In this document: one piece after another, positions 47,801 to 59,951 of the stretch
Numbering within the stretch: the first letter of the stretch is position 1
Layout: each line of letters starts with the position of its first letter
Source of the DNA: Holothuria scabra
Lineage: Eukaryota > Echinodermata > Holothuroidea > Aspidochirotida > Holothuriidae
Direction of reading: 5' to 3'
Length of the DNA stretch: 64,000 nucleotides
Assembly: GCA_037179385.1 (NCBI GenBank)
Contig: CM074185.1
Coordinates: 5,761,371 to 5,825,370 of the forward strand
Notes under the pieces: generated by a model
Databases searched by the model: none
The model's input: the letters and a program-made list of their open reading frames with translations, nothing else
Told to the model about the DNA's origin: nothing
Translations under genes and position numbers: made by a program

Positions 47801-50800
47801 TAATCCGTTTCAAATATATATTTTCTGAAAATATCTGTTCGTTGTATCTCCTTCACTAGCCACTCCCTGCTCACAGCGCCGGTTCCTTATCTAATGGATT
47901 TTCACCTCGAGAATAGATAAACCATTCGACATACTTAAAAATATTCTTTGCAAACTCTGTGGAAATAACAACAAATGTCAACTGCGTGAGAAAACTACTG
48001 TCGATGCGAGTCGATTTAGCTCTTGCATTTCAGAATTTCATGTTTCATTGTACACTGCACAGGTTTCCAAACTTACGCAAACTCCTTCCTCCTCTATAAG
48101 GTTTTGAAATAACGTATAGACCAAAGATAGGAAGCGACCCGTAGTCCCGTACCGCCAGCATTTTTCCACATCTTGTGTGACTTTTGTAGAAAATCGTTCT
48201 ATTATATCTTTTGTATCTGTTTTCTGCCGTCCATATATTTACCCTCGTAATGGTGGCTGCTTCCTTTTTGGTGCGACTTTCTTTTCCTTCTGTAGTTTCA
48301 CTTCTTTCCCTCTCTTACATTGCCGTTAGGCAAGCCTGTTTGAGTGTTCGTAACAATGATATTAGAACTAATATATTTCTACATTTATCGGCCCTATTTC
48401 AATGCAAGTCTCCCTTCAGAAACAATCCCTTGCCAATTTTGTTATTTTTCCACTCTTCATTTTTTTCATTTTACCTATTATTTTTGTCTCCCTTTACTTC
48501 CTTAATTAAGTCTGCCATTTTTTCTTTTCGGAGTAATATCTCAGTTTTCTCTACTGAGACCTTTGAGGTTGTTGAAGAAACTGCAAAAAATGCTAAAGAA
48601 GTTTTAGAAGTTACCTTCACAGCACTGTGCATTTACATGCACTTGCACCTGCAATGTTGTAGCAACTGTTCGTCCCGAAAGGGGGTAGTCAGTATACTTC
48701 ACTGAATACGTATCTACATTGCTTGTAACCATATTATTTACATGGGCTACCAGTTTATTAGCAGGCAAATCAAGTAACTTCAATTTATTTTATTACCCTA
48801 AAAGAACCATGAACGAAAGTTTTCACATGCTTAGTCTCAGAAGGCCAAAACAATGAGCATCCCAGACTGAAGAGCGTATTCACTCGAACGACGCGAGCCT
48901 AGTACATTGCCTTAAAGTAACTTTCGGGATGAATTAATTTTCCCTTACATGAGACATTTTCTGTTGCACAGCACGTATGGACTCTGGCCAAAACCCCCCA
49001 TTAACCAAATGAAACATAATGGATGACACAACGATGAGTTGCGCTCAGAATTTTTCAAAATGTAGTTTGGAAAAATGTCAATTCTTTGCAACATCTGACC
49101 ATTCCAAATTCGTAATCAAATATAATAGGGGAGTGCGTGAGGTGAATTGTTCCATGTACTTTTCTCGAGCAGTGTAGCTACTGCATTTCTAATGTATTCC
49201 TATTGCAACGCTGCAGGTAACATAGGCTTTAGTGCGTCTTGAGGGTGGCACAATAATCGTTTAAAAAATACATTGTCCTGTGACCGTGACACTCCCATTA
49301 CAATTGGTACCATCCTGACGTTTTTCTGACTGACGTATGGCGAAACAGACATCAATGTTTTGAGAAATTGATCTTCTATGAACTTAGTTCCACACAAAGA
49401 GTTTGTAATGTATTTTGACTGACCATGGTCATATCGAAACTATAAGAGTAAAAGCAAATTTGACTATGAAACCAAAATAATAGTAGTACTTCCGTGACCT
49501 GAGATAACTGACTGTATGATCCATTTCTTGTCAACCCGATCAGCGATATTGCTTTAAGTGATGTCAATCCAAGTGAATTTACCAACGTCATTGGCAACAA
49601 CTGCGTCAACATTACCTTTTCTGGCTTATGTCACAGACCATTTGTTGATACGGTTTCTTGCATTATTCTGTTTGCCCTGCAAAATATTGTCAAAGGTCAT
49701 GCCAGTCTTGTTTTCATTAATTTCTGATGCAAATTCGGGTGTATATCCACTATGCCTGCTTTTCCTTTTGTAATATACGTTTAATCTGTTGTTCTATATC
49801 AACTTACAAACTGGAGAGTTAGGTACATGGAAACATCAAATCGGCGACATGGCGAATTAATCATACCATATTGTAATGACAGTTACCATACTCATGGACC
49901 AGCACAAACATTTTAGCACGCAGAGTGGGACAATGAGGGACGGTTTTGATTTTGCCAAGGAAGTTTTTTACCTCTCTAGATTTAAGGATAGAACTAATCA
50001 GAAGATTATGTTCTTGCAATATCTAGGTGGCGACTATTTGAAAGGAGTATGTAGTACTCCTGTAAGTAAATAGGAAGAACAATTATCATGTTAATGGGAT
50101 ATCAGGAAACGTCAGATGTAAGTGTTTAGGGTCGAGAAAGCAAGACCTGTTTGGAAATGTACTTTGGGGTTGTCTACCTCACAGACGAAAGAATTGTACG
50201 ACCTAAGGGGAAATTCATACTATCAATAGTTTGGCGATAAATTTTAAAGGTGGATTCTAATCCGAAGAATGCTTTCACAAGGTCTCTGCTATTTCAGTCA
50301 TAAGTAGGCTTGGCGAACATTTCGACAACACTCTTAAAAAAAGAAGCATACTTCATACAGCATTACCTTCTAGGCTTCAGTTAAGCAGCATTTTGAAAAC
50401 TTGTAAAGTTGCACGATTTGTGGTAATATTTTTAATAACATCAATGCTATGGAAATATCTGGGGTTCTATTTGTTTCTAGTTCATGCATGTGAGTTTAAA
50501 ATGGGGATACGAACTGATTGAAAAATTGGAGAAAGACAAACTTGCTGGCCGCGCCAAGGCGTGCAAAAATCTCGAATATTCTAGGATAACATGAATTCAT
50601 CTGAATGCAATATTTCCCTTTGTTTGATGTTTGTGTGATTGAAGAAATTTAAAACAAATTTCAAAAAGAGTGTAATTTAAATAGTATCGTACGTTATTTC
50701 TTGCTTTCAAGTCAGTACTCTTTCGATAACTAAAAACACATTTATAGAATTTGCGTCTACGTTAGTTGATGGGGTTAATCACATGTCTCAAACTACGGGC

Positions 50801-52368
50801 GCATCTGAGATTTCTTGCTCAGAAGCCCTGGCGGATGACCATCATGTGTTTGGCAATCGATTTCCCTTATTGTTATAAGTAGCAAGACCAAGGGCGAAAC
50901 AGGAGCAAATTCCAACGTGATCATAAAATGTATAACTTCAAATTTTATGTCGCAACATTAAAAGGGTGTATTGCAATTTGGAGGACAAACATAACCGTCC
51001 AAAAACCAGTCGACTTGGTAAAAAGAGCGGAAAAAATTTTCAGAAAAAATGAAAATCGCCACCAAAGACAACTAGCAGATAATCACAAATCAAGCGTTCC
51101 TGATTTTGAGATTTTGTTCGACAGAATGTCCATTTCCATTAAAAGAGCAATTTTCAATCAGAAAATCACTATATTAAACGCACCACCACCATTTTCTTTG
51201 AGAAAACGTTTGGCAATGTAGGCCTATACCCATACCTTCCATCTGCCATCAAAAGCCATCTGCGAAAGAGAGAAAAGAAAGAATCCGACCATTTAAACGA
51301 GAAAAACTATCACAAACTGTGATAACAGCAGACACTAATATCTTGCGCAAAGACATTTTATCAAGCCCCAAGAACCCCTAGTCTGAGCACAAAACATGTT
51401 TAACACTGCGTAATCCCCTGGCTTGTTTTTTGTAACCTACGTAAAATAAAACTTGTATGTAGTGATATCGTTATACCTCGGTCGATGGTGTGGAAAAGCG
51501 TATTTACCATACCTACAAACAGAAATGTTAGGTTTGGATATTAAAAGTTCAGGAAGGATCGATTGGTCATGCTTCAAGTGGATAGTAATTAAGCAAGATT
51601 GAAATCGTTTGAAACGTTCTTTTGTAAAATGCTCTTGAAACTCTCGGGCTGGCTTTATGAGGGCGATGTAAACCCCTTTTATCAGCACTATTATGAATGC
51701 AGCAACAACTGAACGGCCGCTTCATCAATTTTCTTTTAAATAAGACATACTTTTTTTAAATTAGACATACCTGTAGAGCTTTCTTTGTTTTCTTTTTTTA
51801 AAGTTAGTTTGTCATGTCGGCAAAATGTCGTGTACTTACTGTTTTTATACTGTCTTAGCTGTGATGAGTGAATATGTGGAAGAATGATGTCAGTGTCTTT
51901 TGCTATTCTCAAGATGTACATTTACAAAGTTTGAAAATTTGCTGCTAATATTAAAATTAATTTTGTCAACTGATGGGTTTCAAGAACACAGTTTACACTT
52001 CAAAATAAAACTTCTCGAACTTCACCAATGTAACGTTCCTTATAACAAAAATTGTAAAAACAAAGGATAAAATCATACTCCTTCTGCACATCACAAGATT
52101 TTCATCTTATATCTTGTATATAAGCTTATGATTATTTATGATTAAGTGTAAATCCGAAATTTCTGTGAAATGATGTTTCTAATGGTTTCTCATGAAAATT
52201 GCTAGCAGTTTCCAAGTTTTTTACTTTTTTACATCAAATCCGTAACGTTTTCATTTTCATGTCACCAGACCTTTAGGAATCGAAACGTATCATAGTAAAT
52301 TCTAACTTACACGTGACTACTAAAATAATACAAAACAAAGATCAATTTTCTAAACATTTCTATATTAG

Positions 52369-52581
52369 GGTCATGTAACAAGGAAGACTTGTTAGACGGT
52401 GAATGGGAATGGGAGATACAGTATACCAATCTTGGGGGAAGAAATGAACTAGACAGACTTGCGTCACCTGATACGGTAGCTACAATAGAATGTAATACGT
52501 TCGGTTATGAAACGACAGGGGACAATACCAGAACGTGTAGACGAGGAGAATGGAGTGGAGAAAACCCATCATGTATAAGAG
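52369..52581 (+). CDS. CCP-like exon 8, long type (phase 1-1)
   Basis: Seventy-one codons: SCNKEDLLDGEWEWEIQY (C1 and Trp-rich strand), ATIECNTFGYETTGD (C2 with GYET), TRTCRRGEWSGE (C3 and Trp), NPSCIR (C4). Acceptor TTTCTATATTAG, donor GTACGT, phase 1. It is closest to exon 7, especially at C2-GYET and at TRTCR.G.WSG.NPSC, although 13 kb apart. The reading frame stays open through the whole following 235-bp intron to 52788, so intron retention would give a different C-terminus. Confidence 0.87.
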
Positions 52582-52816
52582 GTACGTTAGGATTTAACAG
52601 GGTTGTTCTAAAGTTATTTGTTTTACTGAAGATGATAAGGCACCTGGTGGACATCTGGTGGACTTTGTGCCGTAAAATTGCTTCATGTTTATTTCATGGT
52701 CTTAACTTTTGCTTCCATTTTGAGAATCAGCATTTTAATATGACTGTCATTAGGAAACAAAATGATCATGGCTTACTTACAGTTAAATGATCTGATCGAG
52801 TGTTTTACTCACCCAG

Positions 52817-53106
52817 GTAGCTGCAGCGTCAGTGAGACATGCTTAACGTATGAAAAGTCTATTGTTGTCACAAATGTGTACGTGCACAGTAAAATGAGCG
52901 TAAACTGCGCTGTGCAAAGTGCATTTATTGCGCAGTTAGAACAATCTGCCCCACAAAAGGCCATTTCTGTAGGCTATACAGTCTCATCATTTTGGCGAAA
53001 CGTAACGCTGAGCCTCGTCCTTGTGTCATTGTTATTTACCCACCTTTGTGTTCTGGGTCTAAAATTACCAGATGAATATGCAGTATCCAGATTTGGGAGA
53101 GGATAA
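52817..53106 (+). CDS. probable terminal exon with C-terminal hydrophobic segment
   Basis: The acceptor TGTTTTACTCACCCAG lies 235 bp after exon 8. Joining completes a Gly codon and opens a 95-codon frame to a TAA at 53104-53106. The product starts SCSVSETC, has a further Cys in KMSVNCAV, is polar up to about residue 60, then NVTLSLVLVSLLFTHLCVLGL (52999-53061), long enough for one membrane span, and a 14-residue tail ending FGRG. It could be a transmembrane anchor with a short cytoplasmic tail; the polar tail argues against simple GPI signal processing. The middle part matches no domain I recognise. Without a transcript it could be a chance frame. Confidence 0.5.
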
Positions 53107-55312
53107 ATCCTGACAATTAGGGAGCTACAGTCTCTCAAAAGCACAGGAATCTTTTCAAGGTATTTCCTTCTCTGGGGTAAAATTGAACAAATTTACAATC
53201 AACAATCTATCGTCGATTCTTCTCCATAATCAAGGTACGTAGAAAAGGTCTTTTGAATTACATTACGAAAAAGGAGATCGAATGGCACAAGCTGCTTTAA
53301 ACCTTTTGTCGACAATGCAATACATGTTTTATTTCTCCAATATGAGCCATCATCTTGACGAAAGGTGTCTATTTTATAGATTATTTTGCATTCGTCTGAA
53401 AGCCTATCTGTTTGTTACTTTAACTATACAGTCTTATACACTCATACTCTCAATATCTGATAATAACCACTAATTTTGAAATGATCACTTATTTGTATCA
53501 GGTCAAGATACCAATATGGCTAATTGCCATGATTTTTTATACCAAAACTTTGTAATATCCAGAATTAAGTATTTTTTTTCTACATGCCTTTCTCTACTTA
53601 CACTAACATCCATTGATATTTTCCTAATTTCATTATATCTTACTAAGGGTAGAATATCAGCGGATTCTACTGTACTGTGTCGATTTTTGAAATGATAAAA
53701 GACGCTAATTAGACGCTCTTTATTTAAACTTCTTGCTGGCACAAATGGCAAGCAATCGATATATTTTACCGAAAGGCAGAATACCACAATGTGTCAGAGG
53801 ATAGTCAGGGGGCTGGAGAAGCCTAGGACCTTTCATCGCATTATCAGAAAAAATCGATATACATTTTAAGGGAATATCCGGCTACACGTAGCCTCTCAAA
53901 GCCCTAACTCTTCGAAACGAAGCAAAAGCACTCCATAAATACGTTTTAACCTTTCCGACAAACCTCTGTCACGAGTTGCATTGGGAAAAAGGTTGAAAAG
54001 TTCATAAAAACGCCACAGAAGCCTGAACGTAGCAATCTACTCATCTGTCAATGGAAGACCTGATACGCGAATTGAGACTGCTACACTTGTCAAAACAAAG
54101 ACTAAAAAGCAAGGGCTTTTCTCTATGTTCCTTTTAAGAGCGGCACCTGAACTTTCGAGTAAAGTGGTTAATAATGAATAAAATTCATTTTTCTCTATAA
54201 TAAACAAAGCCGGGATCTCTGAAATTGAGGTAACCTACCCAGATTATAAAATCTACTAAAATGCGAAAGTTTCGATCAAGCGGCCTCCGTGACACTAAAG
54301 TCAATACCGTGTGCTCACTGAAACTTTTCATTATACCTCGATCAATACTCCGAGTCTGCATACCCACATGCCATATTCAAAGGCTAAATGAAAAGGGATT
54401 TGCGTAAATACGCTAAACTATATGCAGCACCGAAATCGATTTCCTGGGAAAAGGGAACTCCTTTACAGAGAAACTTTTCACCAGAAAATATACCGGTCTG
54501 AAGAGATCGCCTCTGCAGCCACTAACGGCATTGCCTCTTAACAATGGGCGCACCTCTTCATTTTGAAAAAAAAAATAAAACACTACCACGACTCGTTTTC
54601 AAAACAACCTTCATCCAAATATGGCACCTAAAAGCGAGCTTAAATAAACACTGAGTTCTAACCGCATGGTGACCTGCAACTACACCGTCTGTCTCCCGAT
54701 TATCCGACTGTCAATGAAATGGTACCAAATCTGAAAGACTTGCTATCTTAATAAAGGGTCCCCCAGACCCGGAGTCGGGAGAAACAGAGGAAAGGTACAA
54801 CGATATTTTGTTAGATGCGCTCTTAGCTGCATTACTAACTCTCATGACAAATCCCGCCATTGTGAAAAGGCCACTACTGATGACGTTCTGCCGTATAGAG
54901 CCAAGAACAGAAACCGGTCTAGTTGGTTTATAAAAAACCGCTAAAATGTCAATTTGAGAACGACTTATATTCCTCCAAAAGAGTGGAATTTAAAGCTTTA
55001 GCTTAAATCATGTTTATATTGACATGATGGGTGCTATTCCCGAAAAATAAAGCATTTCACCGACTTGGTAACCTCAGATAGTGAACCGCCTACCCCCCCC
55101 CCCCACTTCACTATATAAAAGTTAAATGTCACAGGAACCGTTTTATCAATAAAAGAATAAAGCAGACGACATCAGTTTTGGACCGAATTTAACAGTTTGG
55201 GCAGAGGTGGGTGGGGTGAGGATTGAAGACAAAGATGTATCTCAACTCCAACAATTCACGTAACAAAGGCGCGCTAGGTGATTTTGAAAATATGGTATTA
55301 AAAAAAGGCCCA
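53107..55312 (+). other. presumed 3' flank of the CCP gene
   Basis: No exon recognised. The first AATAAA after the probable stop is at 54177-54182, about 1.07 kb downstream, and could be the poly(A) signal. A C run lies near 55094. No other gene or repeat is recognised. Confidence 0.4.
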
Positions 55313-55314
55313 TA

Positions 55315-58300
55315 CACTCTAAAAAATGCGTGGTGAAAATTTCCTGGTTAAGCCTTTGGTAACATAATTCTGGTGACTTTCACCACTAATCCTGGTTAAT
55401 ATTTTCCGTCTTTGCTCGAGCTCGTTTCCGATTGGCTGATTTGTCCAGCCATTGTTATTATGATAATTACCCTGACTGTACGTTAGACAATCCGGCCCGC
55501 CGCGGCAACATTCAAGACGCAGAAACGGCGAACAACGCAGTTAATACATCAACAATTACAAACAAACGTGACGGACAAACTAGAAGAATGGAATCTACCA
55601 AGCTTTGGAGATATTTTGAAGGTAAATATGTGAAGTTAATGCTGTTTATGGCATCTCTGTTGGACACCTCCCAGTTGACTTCTGTACGCCTAGCCTAGGC
55701 CAGTATAAAGGCTCTATTGGGGCAAGGTTTAAGTCAGAGAGCAGTGGAAACCCTAGATTGCCTCATATTAATAGTACAGTTTAATGCAAGAATATCACTA
55801 GTACGTCCAGTTTGGACTCCCAGAATTTTCTGTCCTGGCCAAACCCTGTCTATAGGTATACGTCTGACCAAAATTCACTGTACGCTGCACTGTGTGCACA
55901 ATGTACAGTATTGTGTACAGTATTAGCACTCACACAGTACGTGGGTTGTTCAATGTGGCTAAATCTTTCACAAACTAGTTACGGCAGTGGCTATACTCGG
56001 CATGCAGGCCATTACAGAAATAGAGCATGCTTTGTGTATGCATGCTTTTTTAATTGTGCAACAGGTGCTAGTCTAGTTGTTGTATGTACCGTGGGCCAAT
56101 GTGTGTGCGTTGCCTCGTACTGGTAATGTGTCAATTGCTTTTACACGAACACAGGCACTGCAGCTCTGTTGTACATGTAGCCTACAGTACATGATAGTGT
56201 ACCAAAAGTACAGACATATTGTTTGTGATGGTCATTTAAGTGACACGGTTGGTAAAGTTCTCACAATAAATGAATGGAACCCGTTTCCAGTAACTGAACT
56301 CAATCAACTGTGACCCATAGAGTAACCGTACAGCAAACAGTTTGGTATTTGTGTTGTTTAGAGTGGACAAAATGTACAATAAAAGTTGCAACTTTCTCAA
56401 AAGATTTTGTTTTTATCGCAACTTAACACTCAACATGCAGCTTTCAGTTTTACTTAAAACTGATTCCAGTAAATGCTGAATTACATGAAACACTGAATTG
56501 TAGGCTATGTGAAACAGCTAATAGTCAACCACAATAATTCTTGGCAAGAACAGACCCCCTTATGGGCTTCTTGCATATAGTGTGCTGTGATACAAAATAA
56601 TCTGCCACAGAAGTGCAATATTTGTCACTATTGAATCAAGACATAAAGACATTTACAGGTTAATTATTTGATAATTCTGTCGTTATAGCAAGTCTCTTAA
56701 AGCAGTGCTCTCATGAGGGGCTTTATGGAGCTAGCTGCCTGCCATGGATGAAGGTTGCCACCCCCAGCAAATGAAAGCAACTTCCCCCTCAAAAAAGACC
56801 CCCATCCTACTGAAAGTAAAAAGTTAGGTCTTTCCTGTTTGGCAGGAAAAAATATTTTGTAAGGGATTAATGTGATTGGTGATTGTGTTTGCACTAAATG
56901 CACGTACCTCTCCTTTCTCTTGAAAATACGTGGAACATACTGTAAAGGTACAGTACATACCGGTACATGTTGAGTTGGTGCAGTGAGCTAACTTTGGCAT
57001 CACCCCCGGCCTCTGATATTGTTTGGTGGTGTTAAAATCATGCCAGTCTACAATCTTTCTAAACAACTGTAACTGTAATTTTGACATGGACATAAGGAAC
57101 AGGGGCTGGGAGATAAATCCCCTTAGTCAAAACTCAAAAGTCGTGTGGGGGTGATCAAGATGCTCCCACCCCCTCACAACGACGAATTACTGACACTTTT
57201 TCTTTTTTAATTAAAAAGTGGCATTAATTTTACCAATTACATCTAAGGACCCCCAAGTATTCAAAAGTCTCCTAAGAGAGGCTGTCTAAAGCAATATTCT
57301 TCCCCACCCTCCAATTTCAAAGTACTTCCTTTTGTCCATAATTTAAATTTCAAAATTTGTAAATTTAAAGAGACTATCATAGCTGTCACTACAAACTACA
57401 AGTGTCTTAACCTTTAGCACTGAGGATTTTTAATTATGGGAGCAGGAAATCTCTTTGGGGTGTAGGCCTAACAGTTTCAGATAGGCTTCATGGTTGAATG
57501 GTGTAAGGTCGCAGACCCCTCCCCATCCCCATATGGAAATGCTTGGAATTTTTAAGCTCGTTAGATAAAATTTGGTGGCATTTTATGTTTGATATTTATT
57601 GACAACTGAATTTTGCATCAACAGTATAAAACAAATGCAGCAAGGGGTTTTCTTTCTTGAATTCTGATGGTGATGCCAGAAGCAAATTTAGCATAATACA
57701 ATCATTAAAGCCTATACATTGTTGCATTCTTATTTCTTGCAAATGTGAAAAACAAGCATGAGATGAGTTAGCTCAGATAACAAGATTCTCCGTCACCAGA
57801 ACTTTTTAGGAAACTTAAAATAATATCTAATTCAATTTATCTTCCTTCTTACAGCTTTTAATTGAAGACGTTGCCCAGCCAGCTGTTAGAAGGCATGTAA
57901 ACTATCAAGGAATTAAGTTAGCTGAGAAATCTTCTTTTTGGATAATCTGAAGCCTAACCCAGGCATAATAATTCTGTTTGGAAAGTTCAACGATACTGTA
58001 CTGTTGGAACTTCAAGTGGACCTCTATAATCAAACACAGAAGTGAAGGCTGTAGATTTCTCCAGTATGTCGAAAGGAGTACTTTTACAGAAGTCTTGATA
58101 CTGGTTTTTCACAAAGCAAAATTATGAAACTGTTTAAGAGAGCTTACCAGCTTGAGATTTCACAAACTTGTCAGCCTGTGTTAGCATGCACCAGCTACAG
58201 TTACTCTACAAAAAATGCAGAATGTTACTTAATACCTGTGCGGCAACAGTGTTTGATGAAATATACATGCAGAAATTTTAAAACTAATATGAAACATTTG

Positions 58301-59593
58301 CATTGTGTAAATGACATACAGAATGCAATTTCTTATTACGTGACGGGAAAATAAAACACTCATAAATCCGGCTCTTCACTATGCCTACGAAAAAGTGTCA
58401 GTCCTCGCGGGAAAACAACTTTTTTACGTCTACCTACTGTACTGTATCACAACAGAATCTGTCCATTTGAGCAACTTTTTCTCACATACAACTTTTCTGT
58501 ATGAAGCAGTCACTAATTTTAAATATCGCAACCGTCTGCAGCGCATTTTTCTGAACGTGAAAGTTTGGAAGCAATTCCACAATGTTACAGACGCTTTGCA
58601 AGCAAAACAGGACAAATATAAGTGAAGACTTGAAAATGCGCCTTGCACTTGTTTGATATACACGGTGAACTGAAACAGCCAACCCGTTCAATCTGAAATA
58701 GAAAGTGGACCTTCAGTGACTACTAGTATTTATGTTGTTATTATGTTCACAGTGCAATTGTTTTTGTTTTTGCAATTGGCAATGCATGGATTCTTTTGAC
58801 ATTTCATTCTGTGAGTATCTAGAACCGTATCCCATGAGATTGAGTAATACGGATGTTGCTCTGTTTTGAGGAGGAACTGGATAGGGACAAGAAATTAAAG
58901 GAGTGCAAAAATAGCATTCCAGCTGGACATTCATTTTAATGGAAATAATGAAATTCCATAGTACGTTGGGCTTATGCCCCTTCCCACCTGTAATGCTGAT
59001 ACAAATTTCACTAACGTCTAACAATGTGATGTTTCATTTCAATGCTTTCTTAGGTTAATGCAAGGCAAAAACGTTTGTCTTGAGCATTTCTTTAAAATAT
59101 CACCACTAAATTTCAGCATAAAACCATGTTTTGGTGTTTGTGACCAACAGAAGAGGTAAAATAAATAAAAAAAAAATCATCAAGATAAAGCTGTTATGTA
59201 TTATGCATGTGTCTTACTGTATTTTTCTTTCAGGTAAAATATGTAATTGATTAACCATTTAGAAGATACTAATCAATTTAAAAGATAAATCTGTTAAGAC
59301 ATTTCACCAGGATCTGATATGCTAAATCTATAGCAGCTCGAGAAACAAATGTGTACAGGCCTAAGCAACAATTTATAAGGACATCCGATAAAATTACCAG
59401 GAAATGATGCTAAATTTTACCAGGAATGGTGTTAACTTAACCAGGGAGTTTCACGAAGGTTTCCTGGTGAAAGTTTCCAAGATTTTGGTGTAAATATGTT
59501 CACCAGGAAATCCTGGTGAAATTCACCAGGATTATGTTGGTGCAGTAGCAACATGGAGGCTGGTGAAATTTTCACCAGGTATTTTTTAGAGTG
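55315..59593. mobile_element. unidentified 4.28-kb TIR element, copy 1
   Basis: The ends are inverted repeats: left CACTCTAAAAAATGCGTGG, right (complement) CACTCTAAAAAATACCTGG, agreeing with two mismatches for about 27 bp into GTGAAAATTTC. TA flanks both sides (55313-55314 and 59594-59595), consistent with a 2-bp TA target duplication, though two bases are weak evidence. A nearly full copy in the opposite orientation follows at 59952. Open frames inside are short. A start-like exon reads MESTKLWRYFEG before a possible donor at 55621, and after a good acceptor at 57855 LLIEDVAQPAVRRHVNYQ is read. I recognise no transposase. It may be non-autonomous or carry captured exons. Confidence 0.82.
59455..59580. 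repeat. subterminal CCTGGTGAAA / TTCACCAGG motif cluster
   Basis: In the last 140 bp of copy 1, CCTGGTGAAA-type strings and their complements occur repeatedly, including the palindrome-like TCCTGGTGAAATTCACCAGGA. The mirror cluster is at 59965-60150 in copy 2, and weaker versions sit at the other end (55330-55410). Subterminal repeats of this kind commonly bind transposase. Confidence 0.7.
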
Positions 59594-59595
59594 TA

Positions 59596-59951
59596 ATGCC
59601 CACTTCAGAATAAGGTTCAATATTTCATCGCAGGGAGAATTCCTGGCTGTGGGTACTCCGATGAATGTTATTTCCCCCATAGGCATCCTAAGTACCTGAT
59701 CCGTTTGGTTCTACTTAGAAAGGAAGGTGACTAGGTCATCAGGATTAGCACTGTTTGGCACGAGGTAAGTACCAGCTGTCCTAAAAAATACTGACGTACG
59801 ATAAATTTGCGATGATGCGATGTGTTGGCGCTCCTCATAGATAGTCAAATCCCGTTGTACATTTCGTGGCCAGTTCAAATCCTTTTCTCCTGGGAGCCAT
59901 GAATGTGGCGCTCCTTGTCAGAGAAAAGTGGTTCCAGAAAACACTGGTACA
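59596..59951. other. spacer between the two opposed TIR elements
   Basis: About 356 bp of non-repeated sequence. Nothing recognised. Confidence 0.6.

Larger units (their letters stand above)
39235..52368 (+). other. intron 7 (13.1 kb)
   Basis: Begins with the DIRS element (39273-44871). From 44872 to 52368 it is AT-rich with many small open frames. The 164-codon frame at 48211-48705 is hydrophobic and T-rich-codon driven, with no domain I recognise. A short degenerate tandem with CCATTCAGGGCG-like units lies at 47050-47180, and a small GA run near 46309. Confidence 0.6.
6006..53106 (+). other. multi-exon gene for a multi-CCP (sushi) domain protein
   Basis: Eight CCP-like exons and a probable terminal exon lie in one orientation over 47 kb, all in phase 1-1 with GT-AG borders, as expected for CCP exons shuffled as symmetric units. 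CCP modules are about 60-residue extracellular domains held by C1-C3 and C2-C4 disulfides and mediate binding in complement, adhesion and receptor proteins. Two module types alternate: short sushi (exons at 6006, 16551, 21474, 38034) and a longer, Trp-rich type with a GYE(T)...R-C...G.W.G..P.C ending (30009, 39025, 52369), with 22453 intermediate. Introns range from 235 bp to 13.1 kb and carry most of the transposons. The start, promoter and signal peptide are not seen. Separate genes or alternative isoforms cannot be excluded without transcripts. Confidence 0.75.

Noticed and set aside
48211..48705. 164-codon hydrophobic open frame
   Set aside because: T-rich codons give Leu/Phe/Ser by composition; no topology or family is recognisable and no splice context links it to the CCP gene.
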